A stretch of 64,000 nt of DNA from Nelumbo lutea. Lineage: Eukaryota > Streptophyta > Magnoliopsida > Proteales > Nelumbonaceae. The position numbers and the translations under genes are program-made. Shown piece by piece: positions 44,641 through 53,814 of the stretch. Each line of letters opens with the position of its first letter. Within the stretch, counting starts at the first letter, position 1. The notes beneath the pieces were generated by a model. It had not been told where the DNA came from, searched no databases, and saw only the letters and a program-made list of their open reading frames with translations. Location of the stretch: positions 75,264,401 to 75,328,400 of the forward strand of contig JAKGHH010000001.1 in the NCBI GenBank assembly GCA_022828595.1. Reading direction: 5' to 3'.

Positions 44641-44751
44641 GCATGGTTAATGTGCACTCTCACCATTTTGATAGAGTTGAGTTTAGGTTTACCTAATAAC
44701 ACCTGCATACTTTGACCACAAAACTACAAAGGGTCTATTTATAGAGGAGAT

Positions 44752-45138
44752 TAGGGGTGGCCACGAGAAGAGCCCAGTGAAGCTCGGTTCATGAGGTTCA
44801 CGAGCCTAGTTTTAAATAAATAATTTTTATTATACATACATACATACATACATACATACATGCATATACATATATAATAATAATTTTGTTATATATAATA
44901 ATATTTTTATTTTTATGTATAATAGTAAATAATTTTTATAGATCTTAATTTTTTGTCTAAAAAATAAAAAGAATAATTATATATATAATTTTTATTTTAA
45001 AAAAACATGGCTTATAGTCAAGTTCGAGCCAAGTCGAGCTGAACTTGAGCTCGAATCAAGCTCGAGCTTGATACTATTCCTGCGAGCCGAGCTCAAATAG
45101 TCAAGTATTCAGCTCGGCTTGGCTCGAACCCACCCCTA
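44752..45138. mobile_element. hAT-like MITE, GAGCCGAGC family, copy 1
   Basis: A 387-bp insertion with terminal inverted repeats TAGGGGTGG / CCACCCCTA. It is flanked by 8-bp TSDs GAGGAGAT (44744-44751) and GAAGAGAT (45139-45146), 7 of 8 matching. The ends are rich in GCTCGAGC and GAGCCGAGC motifs, the middle is AT-rich, and an ACAT microsatellite sits at about 44832-44862. TIR sequence and 8-bp TSD fit the hAT superfamily. There is no coding capacity. Confidence 0.88.
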
Positions 45139-46149
45139 GAAGAGATGATCAAAATGAAAATAGATATTTTATGCATTTTTTTTTATCAATTTGGCATTGA
45201 ATAAAAGTCTTGTTTTTGCCTCTAAAAAAATAATAAGAACCCTAAAACCTAAAGAGATTGAGAAAATCCAAATGCAATAGTGAAGAGGAGAATTTGCATT
45301 AGATACTTTTAAGATATTCAAACCCTACCAACTTGGGCCTAGGTCTGGCCAGTTCAGGTTTACCTCAAGTTAGGACGGGCTTGGATCTCATGGTGGAAAG
45401 TATACTGACCTAGCCTATTTGAGTTGCAGCCCTACCCTTATGTAGGAATGGCAATGGAGTGGGACACCCCATCCCCACCCATGGTCAAGATACTCTTCCC
45501 CGTTCTCGGTGGGAAGGCGAGGCACCCATTCCCCGTTAGGAATGGGGAATCTTTGAATTTTTCCTACCTTGAAACAACCACCTAAAAATAATCTAACTTA
45601 TGGATATTTTATAAATATGATTATTGGAATTTGGGGGTATTTTAGGATTTGAATTATGACAATTTGGGGGTACTTTAAATATAGAATTATAAGATCTTAT
45701 GATTTTAAGAATTTAAGAAAAATTTAGAGATATTTTAAAAATCAATATTAAATCTAGGGATATTTTACTAATTGGGTAAATTGTTGAAACCTCCCCTAAA
45801 CTTTCTCTTAGAATCCTCTAAAAAGATGGATGAAAATGTCCAAAATACCCATGTAGTTATTTTGACCAAAATGTTCATTTTTCAAGTTTTCTCTACATAT
45901 GAATTGCTACCCCAAGTCCTACCAATCTCTTTTCTAAAGTTGATTTATTTTTCAAATTTTCCCTTCATATTAATCACTCAAAGGTAAAGGTGCAACATTA
46001 AATTCCTTTTTTTTTTAAATAAACTTTGTATTTTTTTTTTGTAGAACCAACTTAGTAGTAGCTGTATGGGTATTTTGGATAGTTTCATGCCTTTTTTTAG
46101 AAGATTCTAATAGAGGGTGTCTACTTGCAACTGTGTAAGAAAGTTCAAG

Positions 46150-46821
46150 TAAGGGTGGATTCGAGTCGAGCCGAGCCGAATGCTTTGCTATTCGAGCTTG
46201 ACACACTAAAATTGTGCTAGGCTCGAGCCCTATTCGAGCTAGAGACTTGAGCTCGAGCTTGACTCGGTTCAAAGCTTGCAAGTTCGAGCTTGGTTTGGCT
46301 CAACCTCAACTACAAGCCAAGTTTTTCTAAAAAATAAAAATTATACATATAAAAATAATTTTTTATTTTACATACAAAAAAAATTAAGAATTATAAAAAT
46401 AATTTATTATTATACATATAAAAAAATGTACATATAAAAATGTTTTTATTTTCAATACAAAAAAATAAGAATTATAAAAATTATTTACTATTATGCATAA
46501 AAAATATTATTATATATAATAAAAATTTATTTATTATATATATATATATATATTTGAATGTATATGTATGTGTGGATGTATGTATGTATGTATGTATGTA
46601 TGTATGTATGTATGTATGTAGGTAGGTAGGTAGGTATATAATAAAACATTATTTATTTATTATACTAGGCTCACGGGCCTCATGAGCCGAGCTTCACTAG
46701 GCTCGAGCTCGGCTCATTAGCAAACAAACCTATATATCAGGCTCAAGCTCCGCTCGAAACTCGTTTTAAACCAAGCTGAGCTCGAATAGCTCGTGAGAAG
46801 CTCGACTCATGGCCACCCCTA
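46150..46821. mobile_element. hAT-like MITE, GAGCCGAGC family, copy 2 (innermost)
   Basis: A 672-bp copy with termini TAAGGGTGG / CCACCCCTA. TSDs AGTTCAAG (46142-46149) and AGTTCAGG (46822-46829) match at 7 of 8. It is larger than its relatives because of AT-rich repeats and an ATGT microsatellite in the middle. It is inserted in the MULE-like element. Confidence 0.88.
46575..46636. repeat. (ATGT)n / (GTAG)n microsatellite
   Basis: About eleven TGTA units are followed by four to five GTAG units inside the innermost hAT-like insertion. Confidence 0.95.
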
Positions 46822-47713
46822 AGTTCAGGGGAGATGGTTGTAATTATGAAATTTTGGGAGAGGTTTTAGCAACTATACAAAACTTTAGGGGAAATTTTAT
46901 CAATTTACCCTTACTAAATTACCATTAGGTTGGAGGAATTATATGCAAATCCCGTCCCTTCCCTATCTCTGGTTTAACGCAAAAATATTTTCCCCATTCC
47001 CGCCTTATTCCCATTTAAGATCGAAGAAAACCCACCTATTCAGGGCAAGACCTTAGTTTTATGGAAGAAATTTCCATCCCTACTCATATGATAGTATCCA
47101 GCCATAAAAAATAGATGTTTTACTTCAATAACCTTGATGATGCATCTGTCGGAAAAGAAACTGGCACAGAGCATTATTATACCTCATAACAAGCTTCTCT
47201 TACCCCCCCCAGTCCACCCTTAGGTGGACTGAATGATAAAAAACCCTTTGGTGGAAAGAAAAGCCTCATATGGCAAAGAGATTTAGGTGACACAAGAATC
47301 TTTCTCTTTGCTTACGGCATCAAAGGAACTCCATGCATTTATTAACCTTCTCGTCACGTTCTATTATTCTATATACGCCCAAAGAAGCAATCATTTTGCT
47401 TCTTAAAATTTTAATCTTAAATAAGTAGAGATCAAGTCAAAATATTCGATGCACCAACCGTTTTATAACAAATGTGCATATAAAAACTATGCAAGTAATT
47501 AAATGCACGCAGTGTTTCTTCTCTTGAAATTGAAAATAAAACTATTCATGTTGTCAAAACTATCCATGTAAATGATCAGTTGTACGTTCATGTTCTGGGC
47601 AGTCAATAGGGCTTTTCTCTGTGGCACATTGGTTTATCCAGACAACCTAAAATTTTCCTTAATTCATAATTGGGTTATGAAGCCCTAACTTTACCCAAGA
47701 GGAATGATGTTGG

Positions 47714-48007
47714 CAAGGTTTTTAAAATCAGACCAAAAAACCTGGGAACTGGCAGTCAGGTAACCGGTTTTATTTCACTCTAAAATTATTTTTTGGTAAA
47801 AAATCATTGATTTGGTTAATAATCAGTTAATTTGGGCGGTTAAACCATCAATTCAAACAATGATTTTTGGCTATTTATTTATTTAATTATTATTTTTTTA
47901 TTTTTAAGTCAGGATGAGTTATTCATTCAAACCGGACGATTAAACCATTCAACCTGAGAACCAGTCCCCAAATCGATTCCCTGTCCGATCTAATTTTAAA
48001 AGCCTTG
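47714..48007. mobile_element. Short TIR element, AAGGTTTTTAAAAT ends
   Basis: A 294-bp sequence. The left end reads CAAGGTTTTTAAAATCAGACC and the right end, reverse-complemented, CAAGGCTTTTAAAATTAGATC (each about 17 of 20 alike). The body contains GGTTAAACCATCAATT and ACCGGACGATTAAACCATTC as inverted motifs. A related start (ATGGTTTTAAAACCGGACTGG) is at the extreme right edge of the window. The TSD is unresolved. Confidence 0.55.
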
Positions 48008-49930
48008 ATTATTAGAAAATTAACTGTAAATGGATTTGGATTAAGATTGGATTTAAGTACGGAAAATGTTCTCATAAACAGCTGGAAGCACTGTGAGTTG
48101 GGGTGGTGTGAGTCGCAATCTGTGAGGAGCAAATCCGGGTTCTTCTTGAAAAGCTTATTAGGATAAGATGATCCCTCTACAATTGTCCTCTTGGCTGCAG
48201 TTTCTTCATCAATGAACACAGAGACACTTTGACTTTGTACAATAATTCATCCTTTAAATCATAGTTAAGATCCAAGGTCGTTAATGGTTTTAATGTCATA
48301 TTTTGAATTTTTCAAGATCCAAGGAACAATAAATTTACATCGAGAGACCAAAACTTGTATAGTACATTGCTGTTCATCTGAATACTCAATACTTTGATAG
48401 TTATAGGTCACGACATGGAGATTTTCTTCTAACTTTTTAAGCTTATATGAGGAAAACTTAGTGCCCATTAGGGATAACTTGGATTAGTTGAATGTGATAG
48501 CTGTAAAGAGAGCTTTGAAACCAATGATAACGCCCCACACTAATGGCATCATTGATTCCACAGCCTACTGAACAGCTATTGCACTGAACTAATAATCCGA
48601 TTCTTATTTTCCTTTGGGCTTTCAAGTAACAATTTCAGGTTTTACAAAGGTGGATCCCATTTAAAAAGTAGTATGTTTGATAAAAGCCTTGGAAATCCCA
48701 AATTAAGCTTTTCCAAAGCGGCTCAATCAAAGCTTCAGCCCCTCTCCAATTGAATTCATAGTGGCCTTTGGCTTTGCAGGATGGGTTCCACCCGATAGCC
48801 TAAATTTACTATCCCCAAGTCGAATTAAAAGGCCTTTCGATTGAATAAACCTCTGTTGCAGGCTTCTTCAAAGGCGTCAGTCTCCCAAATGGGCCCTTAT
48901 TTTCATTGAACTTTCTAGAAGGAGTCCATTTCAACTAAGGTAGATCGATATTCTAACTTTAGCCCAGACGGACCTGATTTTGTAAGGTCAGGAAACTGAT
49001 TCGGGGAATCTAGTTTTGGAGAAAACTAAAATAAAAACCACAGTTTTATTTTATTTTTTTAATTTTCTTTCGATAATAAGTCAACATATGGGTACCTTCT
49101 ATCTTTTAAAAGCCCCCGGCTTTTATAAAAAAAAAATGGAATGTGGCAAATCATTCATTTACTTTAAAATTGAAAAATTATTAATTTGCCTCACCATCAA
49201 GTGTTATTTACTAGAATTTTCTTGATATTTTTCTATATAAATTATCAATTAATTTCCAGTATAGAAATAGTTAATCTGTGCACATAGCCAGATCATTTAA
49301 ACTATCTTAGCTACTAATCATCAATTAGTTGGAGAACACTCATCTTAGCAGATTTGGATCTTAGAAGACAAGACAAGGCTTAGCTTTAAATCGACAAAGG
49401 ACAAGAATTAAACAACCCATATTCCTTTTTTTTTTTTCACACAAATCCCTTCTAGCTTCGTGTCTTCTTTATGATTTATTAGGGACTCAGTGAAAGGCTG
49501 ACAGCCATAGATCGTCAATTCGTGATAACTCTATAGAGTGCTCGTTTAGGAGGGCTTTAAGTGCAGCGGTTTCTGGCTACGATAGTGTCTAGCCCTACAT
49601 TGAAACAGCTGAATCAAAAGCCATTGATTTGTTGCCATAGACCACCTCAAATCAGATGAAGTGACTTCTAGATAAGTATAAACTGTTCTAGGAGGGCTGA
49701 GTTTAAGATCAGTTAAACTGCTGCAAAGAGGTTGAACGGATAACTCTTCAAATGACTGATTAATAATTGATTTGGGCTTTTCAGATTTTTTACCAAGCAT
49801 AGATCATAGGCTATAAGGCCCACGTTAGAAAGCCCAAACTACTGTTCTTCATCACTCCCAAGTTGGCACTATTTTTGGTGTATATATCTAAATTGACTGT
49901 TGGGCTTCATTTGAAGGATTTTCCTCTTAA
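48008..49930. other. Intergenic, no gene recognised
   Basis: AT-rich sequence with short frames lacking recognisable motifs. A TTTGGGCTTT / AAAGGCTGACAG type of low-level repetition is visible, but no element boundary could be drawn. Confidence 0.5.
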
Positions 49931-49934
49931 GCAG

Positions 49935-50020
49935 CATTTAAAAACTCAGTGTTTATAGGAAAATTTTAATTACAAAAGGAGATAAGTCTTAAAGTAAGGA
50001 ATGTCAAATGTAGTCCTAGT
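49935..50020. repeat. Foldback repeat, partial copy
   Basis: One arm (AAATTTTAATTACAAAAGGAG, AGTCTTAAAGTAAGGAATG) matches the right arms at 50950-50990 and 61292-61336. The left arm is missing or too decayed. Confidence 0.55.
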
Positions 50021-50358
50021 CTCTTTGAACGGTTTATCCATAACGTTTCAAAGCACCTGAACCAGCTTAAGGACCTATTTGGGAGGGCTGATAATGAAGA
50101 TTCAGCTAAACTGGTTCATATACTTTGAGGCACCCAGGTTGACAGTCGAGTTGGGCTATCCAAAAATTTCACCGAACATAGCTTAAAGGTCGTTAGTGTA
50201 CTGGCCGGAATCTCAGTATCATAGAGAAATAGCCTCGAAGGAGCGTTTTGACAGGGCTCATAAGTTTGCAAAAATGTGATCTTGCAAGACCTAGCAAGGT
50301 TCAATGGCAGAGGATCTCGCAGGCTAAGGGTCTTGCAAACATAATATATGATAGTAGG

Positions 50359-50719
50359 TAGGGGTGGATTCGAGCTGAGCCGAACCGAATAGTATTAGGT
50401 TCGAGCTTGGCTCGCCAAAGTACTACAAGGCTTGAGCTTGGCTCGCCAAAGTACTATAAGGCTTGATCTTGATTTGAACTAGAACCTTGAGCTCAAGCTC
50501 GGCTCAAGTAAAAAATTCGTAAGTTTGAACTTGCGTTGAGAAAAAATATATTTTATAAAAATAAAAAATTTTATATATATATATATATATATATTCGAGT
50601 TCGGCTCGTTTATTAATCGAGCCTATAAATTGAGCTCGAGCTCATCTCAAAACTCAGTTGAAACCAAGCCGAGCCGAGTTCGAGTAGCTCGTAAAGAGCT
50701 CGGCTTGTGGCCACCCCTA
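50359..50719. mobile_element. hAT-like MITE, GAGCCGAGC family, copy 3
   Basis: A 361-bp copy with perfect TAGGGGTGG / CCACCCCTA termini. TSDs ATAGTAGG (50351-50358) and ATGGTAGG (50720-50727) match at 7 of 8. A short internal duplication (GGCTCGCCAAAGTACTA, twice) lies near 50410-50457, and a TA microsatellite is in the middle. Confidence 0.9.
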
Positions 50720-50883
50720 ATGGTAGGTTCCATTTGAAGGGGCAGAGCTAGAATTTTTTCTTGAAGGGGGCCAAAAACTAAAAAACATGAGTAAGGGGGC
50801 AAAATATAAGTGAAAGTTAAATTGTTTTGTGAGAATTTTGAAGGCATATCCCATCTACCACCCTTATCGGCCCGTGTTTTTAA

Positions 50884-51002
50884 CATTCTTTATTTTAAGG
50901 AATTACCTCCTTTTTGCTGTTTAAATGCCCTTATAAGCACTGAAATTTTAATTGTAAAAATGATATAAATCTTTAAAATAAGGAATGCCAAATACAACCC
51001 TA
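50884..51002. repeat. Foldback MITE-like repeat, copy 2
   Basis: The left arm CATTCTTTATTTTAAGGAAT and the right arm ending CTTTAAAATAAGGAATG are inverted copies of about 40 bp around a short loop. It is homologous to 61231-61336. Confidence 0.65.
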
Positions 51003-51039
51003 CTCTCTTTAATATACGAGGTCCAAAAGCCAGAACTAA

Positions 51040-51400
51040 GAGGCACCTCTAAACTTGTGAGGTCCAACCCAAGACCTCAGCTTATAGGAGCATGCTCGGG
51101 GTTAGACGTGTGAGTCACCCTCAGGGAAATCACGACCACGACTGTTTCTATTTAATCACGACCACCTATAAATCTCATGAGTGGCTCCCAAGGCCTAATG
51201 GCCTCGTAATTCCCGAGACATGTGTCCATGAAGAGAAAAGAATAGGATCTACTTCTCACATTTTGTTATCTCCGAAGAAGACGCTGGACGTTCATGCACA
51301 TAGTTTGTTTCCTTAATTCTACAAGTATAAATAAGGAGCCAAGGCCTTGTAGAGGGATCTTTCCCTTAGTCATTTTTGGCCCACAACAACTTAGCCTTTT
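51040..51400. other. LTR-like promoter remnant (tentative)
   Basis: GTATAAATAAGGAGCCAAGG followed by CTTGTAGAGGGATCTTTCCC at 51326-51365 resembles the TATA to R/U5 transition of plant LTRs, and the whole stretch has GC content unlike its surroundings. No partner LTR, PBS or coding domain is present, so this is at most a fragment. Confidence 0.3.
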
Positions 51401-52068
51401 TCCTTAAGGGGTTTTTACCGTTCAGTCCACCCCTAGGTGGAGCTACTAGTAGATCAGGGGTGGATTGAATCTGCCCGTGGATTAATGCCAAATTTACAGG
51501 CAGGATACAGTTTATGGAAGGCTATTAATAGATTAGGAGGGAACTGCAAATTTGATTTCTGAGGGGGATTGCAATCCAAATATCCCTTTTCTTAAGGCCC
51601 CAATTTGGCACATCATTTCGTATGAATTATCAGCTTTTTACAAGCTTGGAAACCCACATTTTCATTTTTTTTTGTTTGGTTAGAGGAAAATCTAACCTAG
51701 AAAGATTGTGCCCCATAAAGATGCAAGAAGTTTGATTTGAGCTTATTTTAAAAAGCTAAAAATAGAATTTTTGCCTTTTTTCTGTCTTGGCTTTGTGTGA
51801 AAAGATGCACCTCCAATCAAATGGTTTGTGAGATGTCAAGATCTTTATGTAAAAGTTCACTATGTTGTTTTGTTGTCAAAAAATGACTTGCCAAACAGTA
51901 CCTTAATCTCCTATCCTTATTTTCATATCCCAGCTTGAAGACCGACAAACCATCCTCACTTTATCCACTTATGCATACACCAACATTTGGATCTTTTTGG
52001 ACCCGTTCATCCAGGTTGACCTTTTGAATGGTGAAAAAGAAGGTTGGGATAAATCATACCATTTAAAT

Positions 52069-52484
52069 TAGGGGTGGCAACGTGCCGAGTTTTTCATGAA
52101 CTGTTCGAGCCTAATTCATTGGTTCGATTATTAAACGAGCCAAGGTCGAGCATACTAGAGTTCGGCTTGTGAGGCTCGCGAGCCTATTCAAATATATATA
52201 TATAAAATTATAAAAAATAATATATAATAAAAATATTATAATTATTAATTAGTATAATTCTTAATTTTTAAATATCAAATAAAAAATATTTTTATATAAT
52301 TTTTTATTTTTATAAAATATTTTTTCTTAAAATCAAGTTCGAACTTATAAATTTTTGCTTTGAACCAAGTTCGAACACAAAGTTCTGGCTCGAATCGAAT
52401 TTGAAGTCGAACCTTATAGAACAGTCTCGAACCGAGCTTAAAACCTGATACTATTTGACATGACTCGACCCGAATCCACCCCTA
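52069..52484. mobile_element. hAT-like MITE, GAGCCGAGC family, copy 4
   Basis: A 416-bp copy, TAGGGGTGG / CCACCCCTA, with a perfect 8-bp TSD ATTTAAAT (52061-52068 and 52485-52492). The perfect TSD suggests it is the youngest of the four, or that the short palindromic target simply escaped mutation; its internal motifs are quite diverged. Confidence 0.92.
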
Positions 52485-52492
52485 ATTTAAAT

Positions 52493-53348
52493 ATGGTTTT
52501 AAATTTAATGAATACCAGGTCCTGACCTAAACGGAGAGGTACATTTCTTCTTCTTTTTGATGGATGAATAGAGAGGTACATTGCGATGAGAAATATATTT
52601 CTCATCCATAATGCACTATAAATAATTTACAGGAGAGCACGTGGATCAGAGTCCGGACAGCCAGTTTGTGCCTTGGTGGGCGTAATTACGTGGGCTGGGC
52701 ATATACAGATTCCTTGAAAATCCAGCTCATTATTCTAAATAACATATTGGGCCCATTTCTTGCTGAGTTGAATCATACTGATCAGGTGGTTAAGATCATA
52801 CCTCCCAGAAAAAGCTGATTGGCCAAGTGGAGACCAATGCAGCTTATAAAACCAGTCGGGTTAGGTGTTGTCCATAATTCAGAAAGGTTAACAAGTCCCA
52901 AAGCTGGGTCATAATTGCGTGGCCTGGAATTAGCCGACCCGGACCCAGAAAAGTGGGAACCAGGACAGAAATTGGTTACCATAAAGTAAATTGAGTTTGA
53001 CCCTGAGGCCTGAGTTGATGTGTACAAAGCCCGATCCATAAAGTTTTTCTCTTCTTTTCCGAGGAAAAAGGGGAAAAATTTTAGAGAAAGGGGGTGAGAA
53101 AAGAAAAGATAGATAGAGGGAGGGAATCAAGTACAAGGGAATCAAGTACAAGGACTAAAGAAGAAAACGCTTAAGGCGGAGCGAAAAGGAAGCTCCGTCC
53201 TCAAAATTTGTTGGTATTGGGGATGTTCGTCACCCACTACCCACTGGCCACAGGGGGAGCGGAGTCCTCAGCCCCAGCCGGCCCTTCGCTCGCTCGGTCT
53301 CCACAGCCCACAGGAGCCTACAGCCACCCTCAAAGGCCACACCCCAAT
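52493..53348. other. Upstream region of the MYB gene
   Basis: Non-coding. The part beyond 53.0 kb becomes purine-rich and then pyrimidine-rich, and probably contains the core promoter and the start of the leader. No confident TATA box was assigned. Confidence 0.45.
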
Positions 53349-53568
53349 CTCTCTCTCTCTCTCTCTCTAACTTTTCTCTGAATAAGAAGAAATTAAAAAA
53401 AAAATCAAAATCACATTCTAAAACCATAAAAACTCTGGACAATCTCTAGCCTTCACCACTCCGTGGTCTGTACAGAAAAAAGGGTTCAAAAATAAATAGA
53501 ACAGAATCCCAATTCCCACGACGAGACCCTCTCTCCCCCCACATTTGGCATTTTCTCTCTTCTCTTTA

Positions 53569-53607
<39 letters not shown>
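53349..53607. repeat. Two (CT)n tracts in the MYB 5' leader region
   Basis: Pure CT runs occur at 53349-53368 and 53577-53607, 447 and 208 bp before the ATG. CT-rich tracts are typical of plant 5' leaders. Confidence 0.85.
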
Positions 53608-53610
<3 letters not shown>

Positions 53611-53726
53611 TGATAGAGAGAGGGGAGAGAAATCTCTTGTTTTCTCAAACCTCGGTCCTCCCTCCAAGTACAAATCAAATTGAGAAAAAACTCTGAAAAG
53701 AGCAAAAACCCAGAAAGAAGAAGTAC

Positions 53727-53771
53727 ATGATACCACCGCAAGATAGAACAAGGAGGAAAACAACAGCATAA
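53727..53771 (+). other. Upstream ORF in the MYB leader (14 codons)
   Basis: ATG at 53727 opens a 14-residue frame ([14 protein letters not shown]) ending in TAA at 53769-53771, 43 bp before the main ATG. If transcription starts upstream, scanning ribosomes would meet it first, so it could lower MYB translation. Whether it lies in the transcript is inferred from the CT-rich leader. Confidence 0.5.
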
Positions 53772-53814
53772 AAAGAGAGAAGACAGGGGTGTTGGGTTTG
53801 GGAGGGGCAGACGG

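Larger units (their letters stand above)
38730..44700 (-). mobile_element. Degenerate plant LINE (L1-type)
   Basis: A minus-strand non-LTR retrotransposon with both ORFs recognisable. From 5' to 3': ORF1 relics (about 44640-43270), endonuclease (about 42590-41800), RT (about 41420-40030) and a C-terminal zf-RVT/RNase H region (about 39660-38788). T-rich sequence on the plus strand at 38730-38743 could be the remains of the poly(A) tail. Frames are broken many times. No TSD was identified, and the 5' boundary is approximate. Confidence 0.85.
45774..46910. mobile_element. MULE-like non-autonomous element, nested
   Basis: Terminal inverted repeats of about 27 bp start GGGTAAATTG and continue into CCTCCCCTAAA (left) or TTTCCCCTAAA (right, reverse-complemented). 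9-bp flanks TTACTAATT (45765-45773) and TTACTAAAT (46911-46919) match at 8 of 9, the TSD length of Mutator-like elements. It is itself interrupted by the hAT-like copy at 46150-46821. Confidence 0.82.
45443..47082. mobile_element. Outer hAT-like element carrying two nested insertions
   Basis: The left end reads TAGGAATGGCAATGGAG. The right end, reverse-complemented, reads TAGGGATGGAAATTTC. Flanks CCCTTATG (45435-45442) and CTCATATG (47083-47090) agree at 6 of 8. Its body (GGTGGGAAGGCGAGGCACCC on one side, CCCCATTCCCGCC on the other) is interrupted at 45774-46910 by a MULE-like element. There is no coding capacity. Confidence 0.72.
47210..51441. repeat. Possible 4.2-kb unit bounded by ~40-bp inverted repeats
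   Basis: At 47210-47250 the sequence runs CAGTCCACCCTTAGGTGG then ACTGAATGATAAAAAACCC. At 51405-51441 the reverse complement runs CTCCACCTAGGGGTGG then ACTGAACGGTAAAAACCCC. They face each other 4.2 kb apart. The left one is also a near-perfect palindrome (arms CAGTCCACC / GGTGGACTG). The enclosed sequence has no transposase-like frame, and no TSD was fixed, so this could also be two independent copies of one short repeat. Confidence 0.4.
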
